Source: BD2-11 sp965221785
GTDB taxonomy: Bacteria > Gemmatimonadota > Gemmatimonadetes > Longimicrobiales > Gaopeijiaceae
DNA length: 64,000 nucleotides
Assembly: GCA_965221785.1 (NCBI GenBank)
Contig: CBDCSR010000002.1
Coordinates: forward strand, 372,001 to 436,000
Reading direction: 5' to 3'
The position numbers and the translations under genes were made by a program. Position 1 is the stretch's first letter, and each line of letters begins with the position of its first letter. The notes beneath the pieces were generated by a model. That model did not search any database. It had not been told where the DNA came from and was given only the letters and a program-made list of their open reading frames with translations. Below are positions 44,312 to 52,986 of the stretch, one piece after another.

Positions 44312-45606
44312 CCTGCCTGGGCGTCCATCCGATGGATGATCTCGGCGGCCGCTTCCAGCGCGCGCACGATCTCGGGCTCCTCGTGCGCCGCCGACCAGAA
44401 CCAGGCCTCGAAGGAGCTGGGGGGCAGATAGATGCCGCGATCGAGCATGCCGTGGAAGAGCCGGTTGAACCGGTCGCTCGATGACGCCTCGGAGGACGGC
44501 CAGTCCACGACGGGCGACTCGGAGAAGAAGAGGGACCCCATCGCGCCGACACGGTTCCAGCGCATGGGCACCCGGGCATTCGCGGCGATCTCGGCGAGAC
44601 CGCGGTCGAGGAGGCCGCCCAGGTGTTCGGCGTGGTCGTAGATTTCGGGATGCGCCGCGAGGTGGCGCACCGCTGCCAGTCCCGCGGCCATGGCCAGCGG
44701 GTTTCCGGAGAGGGTGCCGGCCTGGTAGACCGGCCCGTCGGGCGCGATCTCGCGCATCAGCTCCTCGCGGCCCCCGTAGGCGCCGACCGGGAGCCCGCCG
44801 CCGATGACCTTGCCGAGGGTGGTGAGGTCCGGGATGACATCGTAGCGCCCCTGCGCGCCGGTGAGCCCCACGCGGAAGCCGGTCATCACCTCGTCGAAGA
44901 TGAGCAGGGCGTCGTGACGGCTGCACAGGTCACGCAGACCGGCCAGGAACCCGTCCGCGGGGGGAACGCATCCCATGTTGCCCGCGACCGGTTCCACGAT
45001 GACGGCGGCAACGCCCTCCTCCGAGCCGGAGAAGCAGTCCTCGACCGAGGCGAGGTCGTTGAATTCGGCGATGGAGGTATGTTGGGCGGTTGCCGCCGGT
45101 ACACCCGGGCTGGAGGGAACGCCCAGGGTGGCCGCCCCCGACCCCGCCGCCACGAGGAATGCGTCCGCATGCCCGTGGTAGCCGCCCCTGAACTTGATGA
45201 TCCGGCTGCGTCCGGTGGCCGCGCGCGCCAGCCGGATCGCGCTCATGGTGGCCTCGGTGCCGGAGTTGACGAAGCGCACCACCTCGATGCCGGGCACGAG
45301 CTCGGCGATGAGTTCGGCGATCTCGACCTCGTCGGGCGAGGGTGCCCCGAAGGAAGTGCCCCGCGTGAGGGCGCGCGCACAGGCTTCGCGCACCTCGGGG
45401 TGGTCGTGTCCCAGGATCGCAACCCCCCACGACCCCATGAAGTCGAGGTAGCGGCTCCCGTCGGCATCCTCCATGTACGCGCCCCGGGCGGAACGGATGA
45501 AGCGGGGCACCCCCCCGACCGACTTGAACGCGCGCACCGGGCTGTTGACCCCACCCGGCAGCACCCGGCTGGCGCGACCGAAAAGCTCCTCGCTGCGGGC
45601 CGTCAC
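44308..45606 (-). CDS. hemL: glutamate-1-semialdehyde 2,1-aminomutase
   Basis: 432 residues from GTG 45606. VLPGGVNSPVRAFKSVGG at the start, VNSGTEATMSAIRLARAATG, FRGGYHGHADAFL and the PLP lysine in TLGKVIGGGLPVGAYGG identify GSA aminotransferase. It moves the amino group within glutamate-1-semialdehyde to give 5-aminolevulinate, so ALA is made by the C5 route. The start overlaps the hemD stop (GTGA) and the stop overlaps hemE (ATGA). hemA, hemB and hemC are not in the window. Confidence 0.95.
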   Translation of the reverse strand: MTARSEELFGRASRVLPGGVNSPVRAFKSVGGVPRFIRSARGAYMEDADGSRYLDFMGSWGVAILGHDHPEVREACARALTRGTSFGAPSPDEVEIAELIAELVPGIEVVRFVNSGTEATMSAIRLARAATGRSRIIKFRGGYHGHADAFLVAAGSGAATLGVPSSPGVPAATAQHTSIAEFNDLASVEDCFSGSEEGVAAVIVEPVAGNMGCVPPADGFLAGLRDLCSRHDALLIFDEVMTGFRVGLTGAQGRYDVIPDLTTLGKVIGGGLPVGAYGGREELMREIAPDGPVYQAGTLSGNPLAMAAGLAAVRHLAAHPEIYDHAEHLGGLLDRGLAEIAANARVPMRWNRVGAMGSLFFSESPVVDWPSSEASSSDRFNRLFHGMLDRGIYLPPSSFEAWFWSAAHEEPEIVRALEAAAEIIHRMDAQAG

Positions 45607-46502
45607 GGGCGGAGTCCGGGTGGGTGGGCGGCGCTCGCCAGCGTGTTGCTCGGCGAGCCGCGCGGTCCGGCAGCCGCATCAGCACGCCCGGCGGTCTCGG
45701 CCGCTGCGTGCCGCGACCCGCCGAGCGCTGCGCCTACCGCCTCGACCATGTCTTCCAGCGTGGCGGTAGCGGCCATCCTCACATCACGGATTCCCCGCCG
45801 CTCCAGCGCAGCACCGGTGGTGGGACCGATGCACACTACTGCCAACCCCGCGAGGAGGCCGGCCATCTCCCCGCCCAGCGCGCGGTCAACCGCCTCCACC
45901 GCCGACGGGCTGGCAAAGGTGACGGCGTCCACCCCGGCGGCCAGGTCGGCGTGCACCCGTTCGGCGGGGGGTGGGGTCACCACTGTGCGGTAGGCCTCCA
46001 CCCGGACGACGCGGGCCCCGAGGGCGGTGAATTCCGCCTCCACGGTGGGGGCGGCCCCGGAGGCGGCCGGGAAGAGCACGCGCGCGCCCGCGAGCGGAAA
46101 GGTCGCGCCCACCTGAGCGGCCAGGCCGTGCGCGCCCGGCCCGCGCCCCTCCACCGCGACCGCCCAACCTGCCTCGGCGGCGGCGCGAGCGGTGGCCGGA
46201 CCCACCACGGCGACCCGGGGGGTGGGGGATGGGCGGCCGGCTGGCGGCTCTGCCTCCTCACCCATGGCCGCCACCGCGCGCACGCTCGTGAACACCACCC
46301 AGTCGAACCGGTCAAGGCGCGCGCGCGCCGCTTCCAGCGCCCCGGGGTCGCGCGGCGGCGGATACTCCGAGGTCGGCCACGCCAGCACACGCGCCCCCGC
46401 CGCCGCCAGCAAGGCGCGCAGCCGGTCGTTCCCGGACGCGCCACGCGTCGTCACCACCCGCACACCCGCGAGCGGCGCCGCGACGGGAACCGGATCTCCC
46501 AT
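45603..46502 (-). CDS. hemD: uroporphyrinogen-III synthase
   Basis: 299 residues. LAGVRVVTTRGASGNDRLRA starts the first domain, FDWVVFTSVRAVAAMGEE and AVTFASPSAVEAVDRALGG are the paired strand-turn motifs of the two-lobed HemD fold, and AVVCIGPTTGAALERRGI is the most conserved block. It closes hydroxymethylbilane to uroporphyrinogen III. HemD sequences diverge strongly, and the call rests on these motifs plus its place between hemQ and hemL. About 35 low-complexity residues rich in Ala and Gly extend the C-terminus. Confidence 0.88.
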   Translation of the reverse strand: MGDPVPVAAPLAGVRVVTTRGASGNDRLRALLAAAGARVLAWPTSEYPPPRDPGALEAARARLDRFDWVVFTSVRAVAAMGEEAEPPAGRPSPTPRVAVVGPATARAAAEAGWAVAVEGRGPGAHGLAAQVGATFPLAGARVLFPAASGAAPTVEAEFTALGARVVRVEAYRTVVTPPPAERVHADLAAGVDAVTFASPSAVEAVDRALGGEMAGLLAGLAVVCIGPTTGAALERRGIRDVRMAATATLEDMVEAVGAALGGSRHAAAETAGRADAAAGPRGSPSNTLASAAHPPGLRP

Positions 46503-46538
46503 GCGCCCTATCGCCTCGTCCCCATGCGTCGAGTCACG

Positions 46539-47246
46539 CTAGCCCAGCGTATCCAGCCACTCTTCGGGACTCGCGAGGATCCCCGTGTGCAGCGGCGCGT
46601 CGCTCAGCGTGTAGCGCCGTCCCTCGGTGCTCCGCAGCTCATGCACGAGCCGCGAAAACAGCCGCAGATCGTCCATCTCATACACGACGACGAACTCCTG
46701 ATCCTGGAGCCCGAACGAATACAGGAGCAGCTGCCTGATCTTGCGAAACTGCTTCCCGATGCGGATGTGCTCGTTCATCATCCCCTGGCGCGTCTCACGC
46801 CCGAAGAGATACCAGTCCGCCGTCTTGGTGAACGGGTAGACCACCAGGTATCGCCTGCGCTCCTCGGCGAAGGAATCGACCTCCTGGGCCGAGCGCGCCT
46901 TGCTGTACTCGGACGGGCGCGTGTAGCCCCAGAGCGTGTTGACCGGCTCGACGATGTCGCGGTTCCGGCCCTCCGCCATGGCCCGGCGCATGAAATAGCG
47001 CGCGCCCGACTCATCCTCTTCCGCGCGCACCGAACTCCACACCAGCACATCGGCTCCGGCTTCGAGGCCCTGCAGCAGATAGGGATGGGCGAGGTCCGCG
47101 GCCCCTCGCACATCCTCGAACCAAGTGCGCGCTCTCGCCCGTCGCGTCGCCCCGTCCATCTCCCAAAAGCGCGCCGTGAAACGATAGTTGGCGAAGTGCC
47201 CGAGCACGGTCGGGCGCATCTTGCCGGTCCCTTCGCTGCCGCTCAC
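46539..47246 (-). CDS. hemQ: coproheme decarboxylase (HemQ/ChdC, chlorite dismutase family)
   Basis: 235 residues from GTG 47246. PTVLGHFANYRFTARFWEM, LWGYTRPSEYSKARSAQE and YLVVYPFTKTADWYLFGRE, then MMNEHIRIGKQF with the expected proximal histidine, are typical of HemQ. True chlorite dismutases share the fold, but the heme-operon context favours coproheme decarboxylation, the final step that turns coproheme into heme b. It is the first gene of the operon, so the order hemQ-hemD-hemL-hemE-hemH-hemY reads as one unit. A possible 19-codon leader ORF ends on its start codon. Confidence 0.92.
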   Translation of the reverse strand: MSGSEGTGKMRPTVLGHFANYRFTARFWEMDGATRRARARTWFEDVRGAADLAHPYLLQGLEAGADVLVWSSVRAEEDESGARYFMRRAMAEGRNRDIVEPVNTLWGYTRPSEYSKARSAQEVDSFAEERRRYLVVYPFTKTADWYLFGRETRQGMMNEHIRIGKQFRKIRQLLLYSFGLQDQEFVVVYEMDDLRLFSRLVHELRSTEGRRYTLSDAPLHTGILASPEEWLDTLG

Positions 47247-47312
47247 TCCCCTTCCTCGCTGATCCCGATGTCGGATCCCACGCTCATGAACTGATATCTC
47301 ATGACGATTGTA
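47243..47312 (-). promoter_or_regulatory. heme operon leader: candidate -10 box and 19-codon ORF coupled to hemQ
   Basis: On the minus strand TACAAT (47312-47307) looks like a -10 box. Just after it ATG 47302 opens a 19-residue frame (MRYQFMSVGSDIGISEEGE) whose TGA overlaps the hemQ GTG as GTGA. It could be a leader peptide or chance. No convincing -35 was found. Confidence 0.25.
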
Positions 47313-47346
47313 CTGTCATCTACTGGTGATTTCTCTGAACTCGCCT

Positions 47347-48495
47347 TTACGACTTGGGAATCTGCTTCCCGGGATCCACGAAGGGCCTCCGCACGACCGT
47401 GGCCTCCCTCTCGCCATCCGGGGTGGAAACGCGGAGGTGCGTACCCAGTTTGGCTGTCGCCGCCGGCACCATCGCGTAGCCGATGTTGCGGTCGAGGCGC
47501 GGCGAATGCACCGCGGATGTCACGAAGCCGATTTCCCGTCCGTCCCGATGCACGGGCCAGCGGGTCATGTTCAGGTCGAGCGGGGCGCCCGCGATCTCGA
47601 CGCCGGCCAGCAGCCGCCCGGGCCCCTCCGCTGCGATTCGGGCCAGCGCCTCGCGGCCGATGAAGTCGCCCTCCTGATCCTGGTCCACCTGCCATCCCAG
47701 GCCGACTTCGTAGGGGTTGTTCTCCAGCGTCATGTCGATGCCGTAGTTGAGGATGCCGGCCTCGATGCGGCGGATGTCCGACGGGCCCGTGGGGGAAATC
47801 CCGAGATCGCGTCCTGCTTCCATCACGCGGTCCCAGAGTTCCATCCCCCGGCTGCCGTCCCTCAGGTAGATTTCGTAGCCGACCTCGCCGCTCCAGCCGG
47901 TGCGCGTCACCACCACCGGAATGCCCTCGAGGTCGGTGTCGGCGAACCAATAGTAACGCAACCCGCTCACTTCGTCCCCGAAGAGCCTGCGGATGACTTC
48001 CTTCGATTTGGGACCCTGCACCTGCATGGGCGACACATCCGGCTCGCACAGTTCGACGTCAAGCCCGGAATTGAGGGCAACCCCCTTCGCCCAGAGCAGC
48101 ACGTCGCTGTCGGCCAGCGCCAGCCAGAAGTGGTTCTCGCCCAGCCGCAGGAGCACCGGATCGTTCACGATGCCGCCGTCCTCGGCGGTGATCAGGACGT
48201 ACTTGCCCTGGCCGACGGCGCACCTGGAGAGGTCGCGCGGCGTGAGCAGGTTGGTGAACTCGAAGGCGTCCGGCCCGGTGATCTCCACCTGCCGCTCGAC
48301 GCTCACGTCCCACACCGTGACCCCGGTCAGCAGCTTTTCGTACTCGGCATGCAGATCGTCGTAGCGGGTCGGGAGGAACATGTGATTGTAGACCGTATAG
48401 CTCCGGCATCCCGCGCGCAGGGTGGACTCGAAGTAGGGCGATCTGCGCAGCCGGGCGCCGCGCTGGATGAGGGCCATGTCGAAGGTCCGGGACAT
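47347..48495 (-). CDS. GcvT-family folate-dependent demethylase, DmdA-like
   Basis: 382 residues from ATG 48495, after GAGGAG. The sequence carries the DMSP-demethylase pattern: SYTVYNHMFLPTRYDDL, VWDVSVERQVEITGPDA, NLLTPRDLS, VNDPVLLRL, LALADSDVLLWAKG, VQGPKSKEVI and TRTGWSGEVGYEIYL. GcvT folds bind tetrahydrofolate and take a methyl or methylene group from the substrate. DmdA takes a methyl from dimethylsulfoniopropionate, but close relatives outside the true DmdA clade act on other compounds. In this operon with two flavoproteins and another GcvT, an N- or S-methyl compound is likely. Calling it dmdA would need phylogeny. Confidence 0.82.
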   Translation of the reverse strand: MSRTFDMALIQRGARLRRSPYFESTLRAGCRSYTVYNHMFLPTRYDDLHAEYEKLLTGVTVWDVSVERQVEITGPDAFEFTNLLTPRDLSRCAVGQGKYVLITAEDGGIVNDPVLLRLGENHFWLALADSDVLLWAKGVALNSGLDVELCEPDVSPMQVQGPKSKEVIRRLFGDEVSGLRYYWFADTDLEGIPVVVTRTGWSGEVGYEIYLRDGSRGMELWDRVMEAGRDLGISPTGPSDIRRIEAGILNYGIDMTLENNPYEVGLGWQVDQDQEGDFIGREALARIAAEGPGRLLAGVEIAGAPLDLNMTRWPVHRDGREIGFVTSAVHSPRLDRNIGYAMVPAATAKLGTHLRVSTPDGEREATVVRRPFVDPGKQIPKS

Positions 48496-48556
48496 GAAGT
48501 TCGCTCCTCGGGTGGGTTTCAGGTCAGCCGCAGGCGACTCGGGCCGCCTGCTCGGT

Positions 48557-50167
48557 TCACGGTTGATCCCGCTCGCCCAAAGGCGCGCTCCGCCTCCCGT
48601 CGCGCAAGATCTCGCGTGCGGCGAGCCGGCCCGGCCCTCCCGTGACGCCCCCTCCCGGATGGGTGCCCGAGCCGCACAGGAACAGGCGTTCGACCGGCGT
48701 CCGGTACCGGCCCCATCCGGGGACCGGACGCATGAACAGAAGCTGGTCGAGGCCCATCTGCCCGTGGTACTCGTCGCCGCCGGTGAGGCCGAAATCGGCC
48801 TCGAGGTCGAGGGGGGTGAGCAGGCGGTGGTCGACGATGCGCTCGTGCAGGCCCGGGAGGAACTCGTCGAGTGCGTCGAGCGCGCCAGCGAGCAGCGCGT
48901 CGCGGGTCGCGCCGTCCTCCCAGCTGCCCGAGCGCAGTCGGTACGGAGCATAGCGGATCTGTATGGAAGCCAGATGGCGACCCGGGGGCGCCAGAGCAGG
49001 GTTGTGCAGCGTTGGAACCACCATGTCCAGGTGCGGGCGCGCCGAACATCGACCGTACTTGGCGTCGTCGCCAGCCCGCTCCAGGTACTCCAGGTCCGGA
49101 GCCACCAGGGTGTGCCCGGACAGGCGTTCGGCGGCGTCCGGAAGAGGGGGAAGCCCGTCCAGCAGCAGGTGCAGGGCCGCAGTGGTCCCGACCAACTGGA
49201 TGTTGGTCACCTTGCGGTTGAACTCGGAGCCCAGTCGCGGCGCGCCCACCAGCCCGAAGAAGGTGCGGCGGGGATCGACGCCCGAGATCACGCAGCGCGC
49301 GGGGATTTCCTCTCCGTCAGCCAGCAGCACCCCGGTGGCCACCCCGTCCTCGACCCGGATGCTCTCCACTTCGGTCCCGGTGAGAACCTCCGCTCCGTGC
49401 CGGCGCGCCGCCTTCGCAAGAGCCTCGGAGAGCACGCCGATGCCGCCCTTCACGAAGATCGAAGAACGAAAGCCATGGGCTTCGGTCCCGGCGGCGTGGT
49501 AGAGCATGCGGAATGCGCCGCCCATGGCGCTCGGCCCATGGCGGGCTCCCGGAAGCGCGCTGGTAGCGAGCGTCCCCTTGAGGACATCGCTCGCGAACCA
49601 GTCATCGAGCAGATCGCGCGCCGAGAGCGGGATCACGCGCAGCAGCTCCACGACGGTGCGCTTTCCGAGCCGGGCCGCCCGCAGCAGAGGGCGTAGCATG
49701 CGCAGCCGTTCCCTGGCCGAAGCCCCGTGGAGGATCGGCGGAGGTTGCTCCAGAGCGATCCGCAGCACGCGCGCCATCGAGCGCAGGTAGTCCGCCCAGG
49801 CGGGAAAGCGTTCCGCGTCCGCCGGGCTGTGACGCGCGATCTCGTCGCGGGACCGTCCGGGGTCGCGCCAGAGCGTCAGCGCCTCTCCGCCACCGGTGAG
49901 CGAGGTGGCCACCGCGGGCGGATGCACCCATTCGAGCCCCCGCGCGTCAAGATTCAGATCGGAGACGATCTCCCGCTGGAAGAGACCCGCGTCCTGGGCC
50001 GCCACGCTGACCCGGCAGCCCGGAAAGAGCTCATCGCTCCCGGCGGCGCCTCCGACGACCTCTCGACGCTCGAGCACCAGCACCCTCCACCCCTCGCGCG
50101 CGAGCAAGGCCGCCGTGACCAGGGCGTTGTGCCCCGCGCCCACCACGACCGCGTCGTAACCGCTCAA
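48557..50167 (-). CDS. FAD-dependent oxidoreductase, phytoene desaturase / PYROXD2-like (second copy)
   Basis: 536 residues from TTG 50167, overlapping the previous stop (TTGA) behind a purine-rich GGGGAGGGGG. SGYDAVVVGAGHNALVTAAL is the N-terminal FAD motif. ISGVDPRRTFFGLVG lies mid-chain, and the C-terminus has DQLLFMRPVPGWGRYRTPVE then LFLCGSGTHPGGGVTGG, a PYROXD2-type FAD closing motif. It parallels the adjacent paralogue at 50164-51768 throughout but is clearly diverged. Family members oxidise unknown substrates. Flanking GcvT genes suggest oxidation linked to one-carbon transfer. Confidence 0.87.
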   Translation of the reverse strand: MSGYDAVVVGAGHNALVTAALLAREGWRVLVLERREVVGGAAGSDELFPGCRVSVAAQDAGLFQREIVSDLNLDARGLEWVHPPAVATSLTGGGEALTLWRDPGRSRDEIARHSPADAERFPAWADYLRSMARVLRIALEQPPPILHGASARERLRMLRPLLRAARLGKRTVVELLRVIPLSARDLLDDWFASDVLKGTLATSALPGARHGPSAMGGAFRMLYHAAGTEAHGFRSSIFVKGGIGVLSEALAKAARRHGAEVLTGTEVESIRVEDGVATGVLLADGEEIPARCVISGVDPRRTFFGLVGAPRLGSEFNRKVTNIQLVGTTAALHLLLDGLPPLPDAAERLSGHTLVAPDLEYLERAGDDAKYGRCSARPHLDMVVPTLHNPALAPPGRHLASIQIRYAPYRLRSGSWEDGATRDALLAGALDALDEFLPGLHERIVDHRLLTPLDLEADFGLTGGDEYHGQMGLDQLLFMRPVPGWGRYRTPVERLFLCGSGTHPGGGVTGGPGRLAAREILRDGRRSAPLGERDQP

Positions 50168-51768
50168 CGCCCCCTCCCCCGGCGCCCCCGCCCCAGGTCG
50201 GCCAGCACGGTGCCCGCCGCGAGCTTGCCCGGGGCGCCCATGATGCCGCCGCCCGGGTGGGTCCCCGAGCCGCACTGGTAGTAGCCCCGCACCGGCGTGC
50301 GGTACTTCGCCCAGCCGGCGGCCGGACGCAGGAAGAAGAGTTGCGACGGGCTCAACTCGCCCTGGAAGATGTTGCCTTGCGAGAGACCCGTGGTGCGCTC
50401 GATATCCAGCGGCGTGAGCACCTGACGGTGCAGGATGATGTCCTTCAGGTTCGGGACGTAGCGCGCGAGCGTATCGACCACGGCGTCGCCGAAGGCCTCG
50501 CGCCTGTCGTCCCAGTTCCCCTCGCGCAGTTCGTACGGCGCGTACTGGACGAAGCACGACATGACGTGCTTGCCGGGAGGAGCCATCCCGGGATCGATCG
50601 CCGAGGGGATGACGATGTCGATGTAGGGCTCCCTCGAGTAGTCCCCGTACTTCGCGTCGTCGTAGGCGCGCTCCAGGTAGTCGAGGGAGGGGCTGATGGA
50701 GACGGCGCCCCGCAGATGGGCGCCCCAGCCGGGCATGCAGGTGAAGTCGGGCGCGGCGTCGAGCGCGAGGTTGACCTTGCCGGAGGAGCCGCGAAAGCGG
50801 AAGGCGCGCACGGCGTCGACCAGTTCGCCGGGCAGTTCATTCTCTTCGACCAGGTCGAGGAAGGTGCGGCGCGGGTCGAGACTGGAGGAGACGACCTTCC
50901 CCTGCACCTCGTCCCCATTGGCCAGAGCCACCCCTGTGACGCGTCCGTTCCGGACCAGCACCCGGGCGACCGGCGCGTCGGTGCGGATCTCCGTCCCCGC
51001 CGCGCGCGCGGCCGAAGCGATCGCCTCCGCCACCGCGCCGGTCCCGCCCTTGGCGAAGCCCCACGCCCGGAAGTGTCCGTCGATCTCGCCCATGTAGTGG
51101 TGGAGCAGGACGTAGGCGGTGCCCGGCGAGCGCGGACCCAGGAAGGTGCCGATGATGCCGCTGGCCGACAGGGTGGCCTTGAGCACATCGGTCTCGAACC
51201 ACTCGTCCAGGAAATCCGCCGCGCTCATCGTCATCAGCTTCACCAGCAGGTGCAGCTGTTCCGGCTCGAGCCCCAGGAAGTGGCGGGCCAACCCGAGCAG
51301 GCCGGAGATGTCGCGAGGGCCGAGGCGTGCAGGATCGGGCGGAACGATGTCGAGCAGATACTTCACCGAGCGCGCCATGAAGAAGAGCGACCGGCCGTAG
51401 TCGTCGTAGGCCTCGGCGTCGCGCACCGAGAAGCGCGCGATCTCGCGCCAGCTGCGGTAATGATCGCCGTCGCGGTAGAGGCGGTCGCCGTTCGGGAGCG
51501 GGGTGAGCGTGCTCTCGAGCGGCAGGATGGTGAGCCCGTGGCGGGGCAGATCCAGCTCGCGGATGATCTCCGGGCGCATCAGGCTCACCACGTAGGAGAA
51601 GACGCTGTAGCGGAAGCCCGGGAAAATCTCCTCGGTGACAGTGGCGCCCCCCACCATCGGCCGCGCCTCCAGCACGCACACGTCCAGCCCGGCGCGCGCC
51701 AGGTAGGCCGCGTGCACCAGGCCATTGTGCCCGCCACCGATCACGATCGCGTCGTAGCTGCGGGTCAT
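50164..51768 (-). CDS. FAD-dependent oxidoreductase, phytoene desaturase / PYROXD2-like (first copy)
   Basis: 534 residues. SYDAIVIGGGHNGLVHAAYL starts the FAD domain, ARPMVGGATVTEEIFPGF follows, and the end reads LFFLRPAAGWAKYRTPVRGY and CGSGTHPGGGIMGAPG. These define the PYROXD2 branch of the phytoene-desaturase superfamily, not carotenoid synthesis; no carotenoid genes are near. It starts five bases after the GcvT stop and overlaps the second copy. The pair may form a heterodimer or act on consecutive intermediates, which is inference. A Gly/Arg-rich tail ends the chain. Confidence 0.88.
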   Translation of the reverse strand: MTRSYDAIVIGGGHNGLVHAAYLARAGLDVCVLEARPMVGGATVTEEIFPGFRYSVFSYVVSLMRPEIIRELDLPRHGLTILPLESTLTPLPNGDRLYRDGDHYRSWREIARFSVRDAEAYDDYGRSLFFMARSVKYLLDIVPPDPARLGPRDISGLLGLARHFLGLEPEQLHLLVKLMTMSAADFLDEWFETDVLKATLSASGIIGTFLGPRSPGTAYVLLHHYMGEIDGHFRAWGFAKGGTGAVAEAIASAARAAGTEIRTDAPVARVLVRNGRVTGVALANGDEVQGKVVSSSLDPRRTFLDLVEENELPGELVDAVRAFRFRGSSGKVNLALDAAPDFTCMPGWGAHLRGAVSISPSLDYLERAYDDAKYGDYSREPYIDIVIPSAIDPGMAPPGKHVMSCFVQYAPYELREGNWDDRREAFGDAVVDTLARYVPNLKDIILHRQVLTPLDIERTTGLSQGNIFQGELSPSQLFFLRPAAGWAKYRTPVRGYYQCGSGTHPGGGIMGAPGKLAAGTVLADLGRGRRGRGR

Positions 51769-51773
51769 CGGAC

Positions 51774-52967
51774 TCAGCAGCGTTTCCGCGCGGGATCGAA
51801 GAACGGGGTCTTCACCACCGTGGCCGGCACCTCGTGGCGCACGAACTCCACGGTGAGCTCGAAGTCCACCCGGCCACCGGGCCGGGCGAAGTCGCGCTGC
51901 ATGGTCGCGAGCGCGATGTACTTCTTGAGGATGGGCGAGAAGGTGGAGCTGGTGACGAAGCCGACCTGCGTGCCGGCGGCGAAAAGGGGCACCGGCTCAC
52001 GCGACGCCCGGCCCGCCACCAGCGGCGGCAGCCCCACCGAGGCGAACCGCCGTTCGATGCGCGGCCAGTCGACCTCGAGCCCCGCGAAGGCCCACTTGGA
52101 GGGCTGGGCGGTCTCCTCCTCGAGCGCCCTTCTGCCCACGAAGTCGCGCCCGGGCCGCGGCTGCACCGCCCATCCCAGGCCGGCCTCGTAGGGCGAAGAC
52201 TTGCGCGACTCGATGAGCGCCGTCCACGCCGACACGTAATCCACTTCCTTGAGCAGGAGCCCCGCCTCGATGCGGGCCACGTCGAGGGCGTCGAGGCCGG
52301 CCGGCGCGATGCCGTACCCCCGGCCGGTCTCCATGAGCGCGTCCCAGAGGCCGAGCGCGTGTTCGGGGCGCACCCAGAGCTCGTACCCCAGATCACCCGT
52401 GTAGCCGGTCCGCGTGATCGTGACCGGAACCGATCCCACCTTGCCCTCGACCAAACCGAAATAAGGGACCGAGGCCATGTCCGCGCCGGTCACCATCCCG
52501 GCCAGGATGTCGCGCGAGGTGGGTCCCTGCAGGGCAAGCGCCGCCAGCTCGAGCGAGATGTCGCGCACGCCGGCGTCCATCCCCAGAGCGCAATCCTGAA
52601 ACCAGCGCAGGCACGGATCCGCCGCCGTAACGCGGAAGCGGTCCGCTTCCAGGCGCTGCACGGTGCCGTCGTCGATCAGCTTGCCGGCTTCGTCGCACCA
52701 CGGGCTGTAGAGCACGCGCCCCTCCGGACAATCGGCCACATCGCGCGTGACGATGCGGTCCACCAGGGCGGCCGCCTCGGAACCCGTGATCTCGTACTTG
52801 CGCAGGGGCGAGATGTCGAAAAGCCCAGCCCCGCTGCGAACCGCGTAGTACTCGTATTCGTGGCTCGGCTCGTAGCTGAGGGCGATGGCGTACCCGGACC
52901 AGTTGCGCCAGCGGCGGTGGTGACAGAGCGCGCCGGTGCGCCGGTGGAAGGGGGTTTCGAGGAGCAT
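51774..52967 (-). CDS. GcvT-family aminomethyltransferase / folate-dependent demethylase
   Basis: 397 residues. The GcvT fold shows YYAVRSGAGLFDISPLRKYE, LVDRIVTRDVADCPEGRVLY, ALQGPTSRDILAGM, TRTGYTGDLGYELWVRPEHA and a C-terminal barrel ending VVKTPFFDPARKRC. The first two blocks place it near sarcosine/dimethylglycine-type and aminomethyltransferase relatives rather than the glycine-cleavage T protein, as gcvH and gcvP are absent. It is the first gene of the series GcvT, PYROXD2-like, PYROXD2-like, DmdA-like, with a five-base gap to the next. The phosphatase gene ends 20 bases upstream on the same strand. Confidence 0.87.
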   Translation of the reverse strand: MLLETPFHRRTGALCHHRRWRNWSGYAIALSYEPSHEYEYYAVRSGAGLFDISPLRKYEITGSEAAALVDRIVTRDVADCPEGRVLYSPWCDEAGKLIDDGTVQRLEADRFRVTAADPCLRWFQDCALGMDAGVRDISLELAALALQGPTSRDILAGMVTGADMASVPYFGLVEGKVGSVPVTITRTGYTGDLGYELWVRPEHALGLWDALMETGRGYGIAPAGLDALDVARIEAGLLLKEVDYVSAWTALIESRKSSPYEAGLGWAVQPRPGRDFVGRRALEEETAQPSKWAFAGLEVDWPRIERRFASVGLPPLVAGRASREPVPLFAAGTQVGFVTSSTFSPILKKYIALATMQRDFARPGGRVDFELTVEFVRHEVPATVVKTPFFDPARKRC

Positions 52968-52986
52968 GCGGCAAGCTGGCTGCGAT

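Noticed and set aside
48557..51768. Carotenoid desaturases (phytoene desaturase-like domains)
   Set aside because: C-terminal GSGTHPGGG and the lack of carotenoid genes point to the PYROXD2 branch instead.
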